From assembly GCF_964022235.1 (NCBI RefSeq), contig NZ_CAXHZL010000011.1, positions 1 to 64,000 of the forward strand: a stretch of 64,000 nucleotides of DNA, written 5' to 3'. A program made the position numbers and the translations under genes. The DNA comes from Limimaricola sp964022235. GTDB taxonomy: Bacteria > Pseudomonadota > Alphaproteobacteria > Rhodobacterales > Rhodobacteraceae. A model generated the notes under the pieces. The model worked only from the letters and a program-made list of their open reading frames with translations, did not search any database and had not been told where the DNA came from. Position 1 is the first letter of the stretch. Each line of letters opens with the position of its first letter. Shown here in pieces: positions 49,175 through 56,968 of this stretch.

Positions 49175-50977
49175 TCAGACGACCACGGCCGCGCCGTAGG
49201 CCCCGCCGCCGACGTTCTGGCGAAACACCTCGAACAGCTCGCGACCGACACCGTTGCCGTTGCCCGCCAGATCGGCGGGGGCGGGCTCGCGGCCTTCGAG
49301 GCTGGTCAGCACCTCGAGCGTGCCCAAGGTCGCGTCGAGCCGCACCAGATCGCCGTCCCGCACCAGCGCGATGGCGCCGCCATCGGCGGCCTCAGGCGTG
49401 ACGTGGATCGCGGCGGGCACCTTGCCGCTCGCCCCCGACATGCGGCCATCGGTGACCAGCGCCACCTTGAGGCCCCGGTCCTGCAGCACCGCCAGCGTCG
49501 GCGTCAGGTTGTGCAACTCGGGCATGCCGTTCGATTTCGGCCCTTGGTAGCGGACGATGACGATGGTGTCGTCCTTGAACTCGTCGTTGCGGAACGCGGT
49601 CTTGACCGACTCCTGATCGTGGAACACGCGGGCCTTGGCCTCGATCACGTGGCGCTCGGGCGCGACGGCCGAGGTCTTGATCACGGCGCGGCCGATGTTG
49701 CCCGAAAGCTGGCGCAGACCGCCGGTCTTCTGGAACGGGTCCGACGCCGGGCGCAGGATCTTGTCGTTGAGCGTCTCGCCAGAGCCCTTGGTGTAGGAGA
49801 CCCGGCCCTCGGAGAGCTTGGGCTCGTGGGTGTAAAGCTCCAGACCCTCGCCCGCGACGGTGCGGGTGTCGGGGTGCAGCAAGCCCGCGTTCAAAAGCTC
49901 GCCGATCATGTAGCCGAGGCCACCGGCGGCGTGGAAGTGGTTCACGTCGGCCAGACCGTTGGGATAGACCTTGGCCATCAGCGGCGTGACCGCCGACAGC
50001 TCCGCGAAATCCTCGAGATCGAGGATCACGCCCGCGGCGCGCGCCATGGCGGGCAGGTGCAGCACGAGGTTGGTCGAGCCGCCGGTCGCCATCAGACCGA
50101 CCATGCCGTTCACGAAAGCGCGCTCGTCGAGCACGTCGGAGGCCGGGGTGAACTCGTTGCCGAGCGCCGAGATCTGCGCCGCGCGCTCGGTGCCCGCGAC
50201 GGTCAGCGCATCGCGTAGCGGCGTGTTGGGGTTCACGAAGCTTGCGCCCGGCAGGTGCAGGCCCATGAACTCCATCAGCATCTGGTTGGAGTTGGCGGTG
50301 CCGTAGAAGGTGCAGGTGCCCGGCCCGTGATAAGAGGCCATCTCGGCCTTCATCAGCTCCTCGCGGCCCACTTCGCCGCTCGCGAACTGCTGGCGCACGC
50401 GGGCCTTTTCGTCGTTGGGCAGGCCCGAGGTCATCGGCCCCGCGGGCAGAAACACCGCCGGGATGTATCCGAAGGTGGCGGCGGCCATGACAAGGCCCGG
50501 CACGATCTTGTCGCAGACGCCGAGATAGACCGAGCTGTCGAACACGTTGTGCGACAGGCCCACGGCGGCGGCGAGCGCGATCACGTCGCGCGAGAAGAGC
50601 GACAGCTCCATCCCGGTCTGGCCTTGGGTCACGCCGTCGCACATCGCCGGAACCCCGCCCGCGACCTGGGCCGTGGCCCCGGCGGCGCGCGCCGCCTCGC
50701 GGATCAGCGCGGGATAGGTCTCGAATGGCTGATGCGCCGAGAGCATGTCGTTGTAGGCGGTGATGATGCCGATGTTGGGGGCGCGGCCGGTGGCCAGCGC
50801 GTCCTTGTCCTCGCCGGTCGCGGCATAGGCGTGGGCCTGGTTGCCGCAGGTCAGATGCGCGCGGCGCGGCCCTTCGGCGGCAGCGGCGGCCATGCGGTCG
50901 AGGTAGATCCGACGTGGCCCCTCGCTGCGGGCGCGGATGCGGTCGGTGACAGCTTCGAGCGTGCGGTTGAGGGCCAT
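49175..50977 (-). CDS. edd: phosphogluconate dehydratase
   Basis: Iron-sulfur dehydratase converting 6-phosphogluconate to KDPG. 600 residues, near the 603 of E. coli Edd. Cluster-binding cysteines are in PAMCDGVTQGQTGMELS, LGVCDKIVPG and GPGTCTFYGTANSNQMLME; the C-terminal swivelling domain has VTDGRMSGASGKVPAAIHVTPE. The ATG at 50977 follows GACAGGAGACG. A perfect LacI-type palindrome lies 50 bp upstream. With eda it defines the Entner-Doudoroff pathway. Confidence 0.96.
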   Translation of the reverse strand: MALNRTLEAVTDRIRARSEGPRRIYLDRMAAAAAEGPRRAHLTCGNQAHAYAATGEDKDALATGRAPNIGIITAYNDMLSAHQPFETYPALIREAARAAGATAQVAGGVPAMCDGVTQGQTGMELSLFSRDVIALAAAVGLSHNVFDSSVYLGVCDKIVPGLVMAAATFGYIPAVFLPAGPMTSGLPNDEKARVRQQFASGEVGREELMKAEMASYHGPGTCTFYGTANSNQMLMEFMGLHLPGASFVNPNTPLRDALTVAGTERAAQISALGNEFTPASDVLDERAFVNGMVGLMATGGSTNLVLHLPAMARAAGVILDLEDFAELSAVTPLMAKVYPNGLADVNHFHAAGGLGYMIGELLNAGLLHPDTRTVAGEGLELYTHEPKLSEGRVSYTKGSGETLNDKILRPASDPFQKTGGLRQLSGNIGRAVIKTSAVAPERHVIEAKARVFHDQESVKTAFRNDEFKDDTIVIVRYQGPKSNGMPELHNLTPTLAVLQDRGLKVALVTDGRMSGASGKVPAAIHVTPEAADGGAIALVRDGDLVRLDATLGTLEVLTSLEGREPAPADLAGNGNGVGRELFEVFRQNVGGGAYGAAVVV

Positions 50978-51026
50978 CTGGCGTCTCCTGTCGAAAAGAG
51001 GGGTTGGCCCGGCGTTACCACGGTTC

Positions 51027-51038
51027 GTTAGCGCTAAC
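51027..51038 (-). promoter_or_regulatory. LacI-type operator upstream of edd
   Basis: GTTAGCGCTAAC is a perfect 12-bp palindrome with the centre typical of LacI-family operators, 50 bp upstream of the edd start. Similar imperfect sites lie at the aldolase gene (28104-28137). A CceR-like regulator, known to control Entner-Doudoroff and gluconeogenic genes in Rhodobacter, is the best candidate; the assignment is inference. Confidence 0.75.
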
Positions 51039-51157
51039 AACCTTCGTGGCGGGTCTTGGGATCGCAAAACGCGTCCTTGCGTCAGATCTTGCCGATCCGG
51101 GGCCCGGTTTCGCGCGTCGCGGCTTTTCGTGGCGCGCGGGTCAGGGTAGGAGAGCGC

Positions 51158-52366
51158 ATGACACCCTTTCCGCACCTCCCGCCTTATCCCGCCGTCCGGC
51201 TGATGCCCAAGGCTGACGCTCGCGCGATCCGCCACGGCTTTCCGTGGGTCTTCGCCAACGAGATGGTCCTCGATCGTCGCACCAAGGCGCTCGCCCCCGG
51301 CGCGCTGGCGATCCTCGAAGACGCCGAGCGGCGGCCCATGGCCGTCGTCACGGTGAACCCCGGCTCCAAGATCGCGGCTCGCGTGCTCGACCGCGACGCC
51401 GAGGCCGTGATCGACGGCGACTGGATCGCGGCCAAGCTCGCCACCGCGCTGCGCCACCGCGAGGCGCTTTACGATCAGCCATTCTACCGGCTCGTGCATG
51501 CCGAGGCCGACGGCCTGCCCGGCGTGGTGATCGACCGCTTTGGCGACATCGCGGTGCTGCAGCCCAACGCCGCTTGGGCCGATGCCGCCGCCGAGACCAT
51601 CGCCGACGCGCTCTTGGCCGCGACCGGCATCCGCCGCGTCGTGTTCAACGGCGCAGGGAGAGCGCGGGGCCTCGAAGGGCTGGACGAGGAGCTTCGGATG
51701 CTGCGCGGCGACGCGCCCGAGGGGCCGCTGCCGGTGCCGATGAACGGGGCGACCTACATGGCCGACCTGATGGGCGGCCAGAAGACCGGCCTATTCTACG
51801 ACCAGCGTCCGAACCACGCCTTTGCCGCCTCGCTGTCGAAGAACGCCCGCGTGCTCGACGTGTTCAGCCATGTCGGCGGCTTCGGCCTCGCCGCTTTGGC
51901 GAATGGCGCGGCCTCGGCGCTGGCCGTCGACGGCTCGGTCCCGGCGCTCGATCTGGCGCGGGCGGGGGCCGAGGCCTCGGGGCTCGCCGATCGCTTCGAG
52001 ACGCGGCAGGGAGATGCCTTCGACACGCTGGCCGCCCTCGACAAGGAAGGCCGCCGTTTCGAGGTCGTGGTTTGCGACCCGCCCGCCTTTGCGCCGTCGA
52101 AATCGGCGCTGGAGCCGGGCCTGCGCGCCTATGAACGTATCGCGCGTCTGGCCGCATCGCTGGTGGAGGAGGGCGGTTATCTCGTGCTCTGCTCGTGCAG
52201 CCATGCCGCCGATCTGACCAAGTTCCGCGCCGCCTGCGCGCGTGGCATCGGCAAGGCAGGGCGCCGCGGCGCCATCTGCTACACCGGTTTCGCGGGGGCC
52301 GACCATCCGGTGCTGCCGCAGTTGGCCGAAGGCGGCTATCTCAAGGCGATCGTGTTCCGCCTGTGA
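51158..52366 (+). CDS. class I SAM-dependent rRNA methyltransferase (RlmI-like)
   Basis: 402 residues. An N-terminal PUA domain (about 10-80, RLMPKADARAIRHGFPWVFANE) and EEHAD-like linker lead to a Rossmann methyltransferase: GLFYDQRPNH, VLDVFSHVGGFGLAAL (SAM motif I), VVCDPPAFAPSKS (motif IV) and the conserved cysteine LCSCSH. This matches the RlmI family, which makes 5-methylcytosine in 23S rRNA. The ATG at 51158 follows GTAGGAGAG. The stop overlaps the PIN gene start (GTGA). Confidence 0.9.
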   Translation: MTPFPHLPPYPAVRLMPKADARAIRHGFPWVFANEMVLDRRTKALAPGALAILEDAERRPMAVVTVNPGSKIAARVLDRDAEAVIDGDWIAAKLATALRHREALYDQPFYRLVHAEADGLPGVVIDRFGDIAVLQPNAAWADAAAETIADALLAATGIRRVVFNGAGRARGLEGLDEELRMLRGDAPEGPLPVPMNGATYMADLMGGQKTGLFYDQRPNHAFAASLSKNARVLDVFSHVGGFGLAALANGAASALAVDGSVPALDLARAGAEASGLADRFETRQGDAFDTLAALDKEGRRFEVVVCDPPAFAPSKSALEPGLRAYERIARLAASLVEEGGYLVLCSCSHAADLTKFRAACARGIGKAGRRGAICYTGFAGADHPVLPQLAEGGYLKAIVFRL

Positions 52367-52923
52367 GGGTGCTGCTCGACGCTTGCGTCCTCTATCCCAC
52401 GGTGATGCGCGAACTGCTCTTGGGCTGCGCCTCCCGTGGGTTGTTCGAGCCGCGCTGGAGCGCGCGGATCTCGGAAGAGTGGGCGCGGGCGGCGGCCAAG
52501 CTGGGGCCAGAGGGAGAGGCGATCGCGCGGGGCGAAATCGCGGTGCTGGCATCGCGGTTCGCGCGCGCCGAGGTGGCCGTGGCCCCGGATCTCGAACGTC
52601 GCCTCTGGCTTCCCGATCCGAACGACATCCACGTGCTGGCCAGCGCGGTGGCGGGGCACTGCGACGTGATCGTCACGATGAACGCCAAGGATTTTCCGCG
52701 CGACGTGCTGGCCGAGGAAGGGCTGTCGCGCGCCGATCCCGACAACTTTCTGCTAGGGATATTTGAGGCCAGCCCCGGCCCGGTGGGCGAGGTCGTGAAC
52801 GCCGTGGTGGCCGAGGCGACGCGGCTTTCGGGTGAGGTCTGGACGCCGCGCAAGCTTTTGCGAAAGGCGCGGCTGAACCGGTTGGGCAAGGCGGTGGAGG
52901 CGGCAGGATCGGGGCTGGACTAG
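52363..52923 (+). CDS. PIN-domain protein (RSP_2648-like)
   Basis: Putative PIN-fold ribonuclease, 186 residues, starting at GTG 52363 that overlaps the methyltransferase stop. Acidic residues typical of the active site: Asp6 (VLLDACVLYP), Glu39 (RISEEW), Asp88 (LPDPNDIHVLA) and Asp101 (HCDVIVTMNAKDFP). No antitoxin gene is next to it, so it is not an ordinary VapBC pair; coupling with an rRNA methyltransferase suggests RNA processing. Its TAG stop overlaps the TAG of the convergent M48 gene (CTAG). Confidence 0.83.
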   Translation: MRVLLDACVLYPTVMRELLLGCASRGLFEPRWSARISEEWARAAAKLGPEGEAIARGEIAVLASRFARAEVAVAPDLERRLWLPDPNDIHVLASAVAGHCDVIVTMNAKDFPRDVLAEEGLSRADPDNFLLGIFEASPGPVGEVVNAVVAEATRLSGEVWTPRKLLRKARLNRLGKAVEAAGSGLD

Positions 52924-53603
52924 GCCTTGAGCCACTTGGCCTCATTGGCCTCGATCGCGGCAAGCCGCGCCTCGGTCTTGGGGTGGCTCATGAGCCAGGC
53001 CGGGGTGGCGCCGCCGACGCCCGCGAGCTTGTCGAGCTTTGACAGCAGCGATTTCTGCGGCGCGGTCCCGAGGCCCGCCTTGATCATCAGCGCCGAGGCA
53101 TAGGCGTCGGCCTCGTATTCGTCGACGCGGCTGATCCGGGCCGCCACCAGCCGCGCCAGCCCGGCCGCGATCATACCGCCAAAGCCCGGAATGATCCGTG
53201 ATAGCAGTGCCGCGAGCGCCGTGCGCAGCGCGTTTTGTGCCGAGAAATCCACCATGCGCCGGCGCGAATGTCCGAGTGCCACATGGCCCAGCTCATGCGC
53301 CACGACGCTGGCGATCTCTTCGGCCGTGACGGCGCCGGAGGCAAAGCGCTCGACGAAGCCACGGGTAAGAAAGATCCGCCCATCCGGAGCGGCGAGGCCG
53401 TTGACCGGGGCGATCTCGTAGACATGGACCTTGATGCGCGGCAATTCGAGCGCGCGGGCCAGCTTGTCGCAGACCGCCCGCAGCCGAGGTTCAGCCAGTT
53501 CGGTCGATTGGGTGTCGAGAGACCGCCGCGTCCGCCAGACAGACACCTGATAGACGGCGAATCCGTAGAGCAGCGCGAGGATGAGCGGTGAGAGCTTGAG
53601 CAT
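52920..53603 (-). CDS. M48 family metalloprotease
   Basis: Membrane-anchored zinc protease of 227 residues. An N-terminal hydrophobic helix (MLKLSPLILALLYGFAVYQV), then the peptidase domain with EIASVVAHELGHVALGH (His103, Glu104, His107) and the third ligand region in DEYEADAYA. NGLAAPDGRIFLTRGF is conserved upstream. It could process or degrade envelope proteins, as HtpX- or BepA-like enzymes do. The ATG at 53603 was chosen to place the helix at the N-terminus; an in-frame start at 53642 is possible. Confidence 0.88.
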   Translation of the reverse strand: MLKLSPLILALLYGFAVYQVSVWRTRRSLDTQSTELAEPRLRAVCDKLARALELPRIKVHVYEIAPVNGLAAPDGRIFLTRGFVERFASGAVTAEEIASVVAHELGHVALGHSRRRMVDFSAQNALRTALAALLSRIIPGFGGMIAAGLARLVAARISRVDEYEADAYASALMIKAGLGTAPQKSLLSKLDKLAGVGGATPAWLMSHPKTEARLAAIEANEAKWLKA

Positions 53604-53773
53604 TATGGCAATATGGTGGCCGGGACTCGTCCGCACAAGCACCGTTTCTTGGGTGTCACATGCGTCCGATACGCCACAGATTGCGTCAAGTGTGATTAAC
53701 CGGACGGGAACCGAATCCGGGTTAGAGGTATTGTCACAGTGTCAGGGGGGTTGTCCTACTGAATGAGGCAACC

Positions 53774-53932
53774 ATGAATTATGATCAGTTCGACAAGCAG
53801 GTGCGCGACAGCACGCTGCAAAAGGCCTTTCCCGTTGAGCGGGAAACGCCAGACAGGCTGCGCCAGCTGCTCGATCAGCTGGCGTCGCGCAGTCAGGACA
53901 GTGATCGGCACAGCGGCGAGCGGGCGGGCTGA
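53774..53932 (+). CDS. small hypothetical protein, 52 aa
   Basis: Open frame MNYDQFDKQVRDSTLQKAFP... ending DRHSGERAG, with GAGG 5 nt upstream of the ATG at 53774. It is hydrophilic, helix-prone and has a good coding bias; the segment RETPDRLRQLLDQLASRSQ looks amphipathic. A GC-rich hairpin follows at its stop. No family recognised. Confidence 0.6.
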   Translation: MNYDQFDKQVRDSTLQKAFPVERETPDRLRQLLDQLASRSQDSDRHSGERAG

Positions 53933-53943
53933 GCCCCGCCCGC
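53920..53943 (+). terminator. hairpin at end of small gene
   Basis: GCGGGCGGG and CCCGCCCGC form a perfect 9-bp stem with loop CTGAGC that contains the end of the TGA stop. No T-run. Between convergent genes. Confidence 0.5.
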
Positions 53944-53971
53944 CGTCGGTCTGGGCTCAGATGGTCCGACG

Positions 53972-54142
53972 TCAGGCTCCGACGCGGCTGAGCAGCAACA
54001 ACACGAACAGGCCCACGATCCCGAGCGCCAGCGCATGTGCCGCGCCCCATTGCGCCATGTCCGCCGCCCCGCCGCCGTGTCGGCGTGCCCGGTAGGCGCC
54101 CAGAACGGCCCCGATGAAAAGACCGGTAAGTGGTAGGATCAT
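53972..54142 (-). CDS. small membrane protein, 56 aa
   Basis: Starts MILPLTGLFIGAVLGAYRAR at 54142 after CGGAGAG. Two hydrophobic segments (residues 2-15 and about 36-52, ALALGIVGLFVLLLLSRV) flank a short basic/Gly loop (RARRHGGGAADMAQWG). The pattern of a small two-helix inner-membrane protein is clear. I recall similar short proteins in Rhodobacterales, but no function is established. Confidence 0.65.
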   Translation of the reverse strand: MILPLTGLFIGAVLGAYRARRHGGGAADMAQWGAAHALALGIVGLFVLLLLSRVGA

Positions 54143-54495
54143 CGCGTTCTCTCCGAGCGTTTCACGATCAGCTCCGACCGCGAGGGCGTGAGTAGCGCCA
54201 AGGAGGACGCCCTGTCCAGCAATCGCCGCCGCGGCGCGGCGACGCAGCGCAAGACGCACCGTCATATGCACTTTCTGCGCGAAACATGCTAGGTTGATCC
54301 CACTACCAACGCGTGTGCCGCAGTTTGCGAAACGCCTGTTTTTAAAGCCGTCGCCTCGCGTTGCCGCAGCGACACGGCAGTGCAGAAACAAGGTGACAGG
54401 AGGTGACGCAGGGAGTAGGAGAGCGGCATATAAGGGGTACGCCGGTCGCGGGGTGGATTTGGGGACCCGGCGCTGGCCCTTCAACGGGAGCACAC
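54143..54495. other. 353-bp gap upstream of dksA
   Basis: No convincing gene. It must contain the dksA promoter. Features seen: direct repeat AGGTGAC at 54391-54397 and 54401-54407 (10 bp apart), a TATAAG at 54433-54438 that could serve as a -10 without a good -35, and an AT-rich patch GTTTTTAAA near 54340. No terminator-like hairpin was found. Confidence 0.4.
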
Positions 54496-54918
54496 ATGAA
54501 AGCCGAGTCATTTCTTACTGACGACTACCGGCCCGCCGAGACCGAGCCGTTCATGAACGAACGTCAGCTTGAGTATTTTCGCCGCAAGCTGCTGGCTTGG
54601 AAGGGCGAGCTTCTCTCCGACAGCCGTGACACCATCGAAGGCATGAAGGACGCGACGCGCAACATTCCCGACATCGCCGACCGTGCCAGCGAAGAGACCG
54701 ATCGCTCGCTCGAACTGCGCACGCGGGACCGTCAGCGCAAGCTCGTCTCCAAGATCGACGCCGCGCTGCGCCGCATCGACGAGGGCGAGTATGGCTATTG
54801 CGAGATCACCGGCGAGCCGATTTCGCTGCGCCGTCTCGACGCGCGGCCGATCGCCACGATGAGCCTCGAGGCGCAGGAGCGCCACGAGCGCCGCGAGCGC
54901 GTCCACCGCGACGACTGA
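54496..54918 (+). CDS. dksA: DksA-type RNA polymerase regulator, single-Cys
   Basis: Binds the RNA polymerase secondary channel and, with ppGpp, adjusts rRNA and amino-acid promoters. 140 residues: long coiled coil (about 20-98) with tip Asp59 and Asp62 (DIADRASEE), then the C-terminal globular part YGYCEITGEPISLRRLDARP, where only Cys102 of the four zinc ligands remains. R. sphaeroides DksA is likewise non-zinc, so this is lineage-typical. The ATG at 54496 follows CGGGAG. The FAD monooxygenase starts 8 bp after its stop. Confidence 0.93.
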   Translation: MKAESFLTDDYRPAETEPFMNERQLEYFRRKLLAWKGELLSDSRDTIEGMKDATRNIPDIADRASEETDRSLELRTRDRQRKLVSKIDAALRRIDEGEYGYCEITGEPISLRRLDARPIATMSLEAQERHERRERVHRDD

Positions 54919-54925
54919 CCTTCTC

Positions 54926-56104
54926 GTGACGTCCACGCCACCCCGCTTGGCGATCGCCATCGCCGGCGCGGGGATCGGCGGGCTCTGCGCCGGGCTGTGT
55001 CTGGCGCGTGCCGGGCATCGGGTCGAGATCTTCGAACGCGCGCCCGCGCTGCGCGAGATAGGCGCGGGCATCCAGATCACCCCGAACGGCGCCGCCGTGC
55101 TCGAACGGCTCGGCCTCGGGGCCGCGCTCGACGCAATCTCGATCCGTGCCCATGCCGTGCAGCCGACCGATGGCACCTCGGGCCGCGCCATTGCGCGCTT
55201 CCCTCTGGACCGGGGCTCTCACCCCTACCGATTCCTGCATCGCGCCGCCTTGATCGAGCTGTTGGCCAAGGCCGCGCAGGCCTCTGGCGCGCGGGTCACC
55301 ACCGGACGATGCGTTGTGGGGGCGGACCCCGACGCCGGAATCCTTGCGTTCGACACGGGCCACCCCGCGCAGGCCGACCTGATCGTGGCCGCCGACGGGC
55401 TGCGCTCGGTGCTGCGCCCGTTGGTTGCCCAGCCGGAAGCCGCGCAATTCACGGGGCAGGTGGCATGGCGCACGGTGCTGGGCGGCATCGAGGCCGACGC
55501 CGACGCCGAGGCGCGAATCTGGATGCTGCCCAACCGACACGTGGTAACCTACCCGCTGCCCGGCAACCGGCTCAACCTCGTGGCGGTACGCGAGCAGTTG
55601 GACTGGGCACCGGAGGGCTGGGACCATGCAGAGGACCCGGCCCAACTGCGCGCGGTTTTTGCCGATGCTGCGCCCGAGCTTCGCCGGATGTTGGAGCGGG
55701 TGGAGGAGCTGCGGCTTTGGGGGCTGTTCCGCCACCCCGTGCCGACCCGCTGGCACAAGGGGCGGGTGACGCTCCTTGGCGATGCCGCGCATCCGACGCT
55801 GCCGTTTCTGGCGCAGGGCGCAAACCTCGCGATCGAGGATGGCTGGGTGCTGGCGCGGGCGTTGGAGGCGTCACCCGATCTCGATGCGGCATTGGACCTC
55901 TTCGCGGCGACGCGGGGCCCACGGGTGCGCCGCGCCATCGCCGCGGCGCAGGCTAACGCCCGCAATTATCACCTGTCGGGTCCGGCCCGCCGGATCGCGC
56001 ATGCCGGGCTCGGGGCCATTGGCCGTCTGGCCCCCGATCGCTTCACGGCCCGCATGGCCTGGCTGCATGCGCATGACGTCACATGCGAAATGCCCGCCGC
56101 CTGA
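54926..56104 (+). CDS. FAD-dependent monooxygenase
   Basis: Group A flavoprotein hydroxylase of the salicylate hydroxylase/UbiH superfamily, 392 residues. ADP-binding GAGIGG (14-19) in IAIAGAGIGGLCAGLCLARAGH, the DG-motif ADLIVAADGLRSVLR, and the ribityl-binding GDAAHPTLPFLAQGANLAIED near 285-305. The start is GTG 54926, 8 bp after dksA, with no clear Shine-Dalgarno, so translation is probably coupled to dksA. The substrate is an aromatic acid by family, but none is specified here. Confidence 0.88.
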   Translation: MTSTPPRLAIAIAGAGIGGLCAGLCLARAGHRVEIFERAPALREIGAGIQITPNGAAVLERLGLGAALDAISIRAHAVQPTDGTSGRAIARFPLDRGSHPYRFLHRAALIELLAKAAQASGARVTTGRCVVGADPDAGILAFDTGHPAQADLIVAADGLRSVLRPLVAQPEAAQFTGQVAWRTVLGGIEADADAEARIWMLPNRHVVTYPLPGNRLNLVAVREQLDWAPEGWDHAEDPAQLRAVFADAAPELRRMLERVEELRLWGLFRHPVPTRWHKGRVTLLGDAAHPTLPFLAQGANLAIEDGWVLARALEASPDLDAALDLFAATRGPRVRRAIAAAQANARNYHLSGPARRIAHAGLGAIGRLAPDRFTARMAWLHAHDVTCEMPAA

Positions 56105-56116
56105 AGGGCGACGGGC

Positions 56117-56165
56117 AAAGCCGGGGAGGGCTTTGACGGGGCGGGACTGGAGACCCGCGCCCGTC
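56117..56165. terminator. paired hairpins between convergent genes
   Basis: AAAGCC-GGGGAG-GGCTTT (56117-56134) is followed by GACGGGGCGGG pairing with CCCGCGCCCGTC (56135-56165, one bulged G). GACGGGC at 56110-56116 can compete for the last arm. It ends the monooxygenase transcript and perhaps that of the opposite gene. Confidence 0.6.
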
Positions 56166-56173
56166 TTATCGGA

Positions 56174-56509
56174 TCACTCGACGACGCGGAGCAGTTTGGT
56201 CGCGGTCACTTCGCCATCGGCGTCATAGAGCACGGCGAAGACGTGGCTGCGGAACGGCTTGTGCTCGAGGTCGATGCGGACGTCGCTCTCGAGGCCGGCG
56301 CGGACATCTTCGCTGCCCAGCAGGGCACCGGTGGCGAGGCTGGAGCCGTCGCGGATCTCGACGCGGCCATCGGTGCTCGAACGCACGATGTCGAGGTCGA
56401 CATGGGCGGCGCTGGTGACGCTACGCTGGTTGCTGAAGCCGTCGGTGGCGGCCATCGCGGGCATGGCGGTGGCGGCGATCAGGGCGGCGGCGATTGCGAA
56501 TTTTTTCAT
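56174..56509 (-). CDS. small secreted protein
   Basis: A 111-residue exported protein: signal peptide MKKFAIAAALIAATAMPAMA, cleaved before ATDGF. The mature part of about 90 residues is beta-prone (AHVDLDIVRSSTDGRVEIRD, ESDVRIDLEHKPFRSHVFAV) and has no cysteine. I do not recognise a domain. The ATG at 56509 follows GAAAGGACG. Confidence 0.75.
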   Translation of the reverse strand: MKKFAIAAALIAATAMPAMAATDGFSNQRSVTSAAHVDLDIVRSSTDGRVEIRDGSSLATGALLGSEDVRAGLESDVRIDLEHKPFRSHVFAVLYDADGEVTATKLLRVVE

Positions 56510-56911
56510 GGTTCGTCCTTTCAAGGTGTGCCCCGGGGAGGTGGGGCGAAGTATTTGTCGTGGCGGCCGCCTCTGGCTGCGCGCCTTGCACAAGAGTTAG
56601 GGGCCGGGGCCGGGCGCTACCATCGCGGCATTGTCGCGATCTGTCGCAGCACCCGGTCCCGTTACATCCCGCTACAACTTCGCAGTGGCCGGAGCGCGGA
56701 ACGGCACGAAGCCTGTGCTCCTAAGGCCCGTCTGGTGAAGTCGTGGTGCGAAGTGCATCGGGTGATCCGGTTTGTCTCGTTGCGATGAACAGGAGATAGG
56801 GTGGATCTTTCGTAAACTGAACAGTTCAGTATGTGCACCTGTGCCATCGGTGCTGTGCGCAAGGGCGGGCTTGCAACCGGCAGCCTCGGAATCGCGAGGT
56901 CCAGGGCCATG
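56510..56911. other. non-coding stretch of about 400 bp
   Basis: No convincing gene on either strand; open frames here lack coding character. The 56510-56600 end should hold the promoter of the secreted protein. A perfect palindrome lies at 56816-56830, with AT-rich surroundings (CTTTCGTAAACTG) that could be a promoter. The stretch may be the remains of a lost gene. Confidence 0.4.
56816..56830. promoter_or_regulatory. 15-bp palindrome ACTGAAC-A-GTTCAGT
   Basis: Perfect 7-bp arms around a central A. The odd-length dyad is typical of operators for TetR-like dimers. No regulator or target gene is adjacent: the nearest start on the minus strand is 307 bp away (56509), and the + strand runs into convergent xthA. 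Confidence 0.5.
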
Positions 56912-56944
56912 AAACAAAGGGCGCGCGGTCGGCACCGCGCGCCC
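56912..56944 (-). terminator. intrinsic terminator of xthA
   Basis: On the minus strand GGGCGCGCGGT-GCCG-ACCGCGCGCCC (11-bp perfect stem) is followed by TTTGTTT, 25 bp beyond the xthA stop. A textbook intrinsic terminator. Confidence 0.9.
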
Positions 56945-56968
56945 ATCGATCCGTCTAGATCCTTGTGA

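Noticed and set aside
52363..52923. VapBC-type toxin-antitoxin pair
   Set aside because: The upstream partner is a 402-residue methyltransferase and no small antitoxin-like gene is adjacent.
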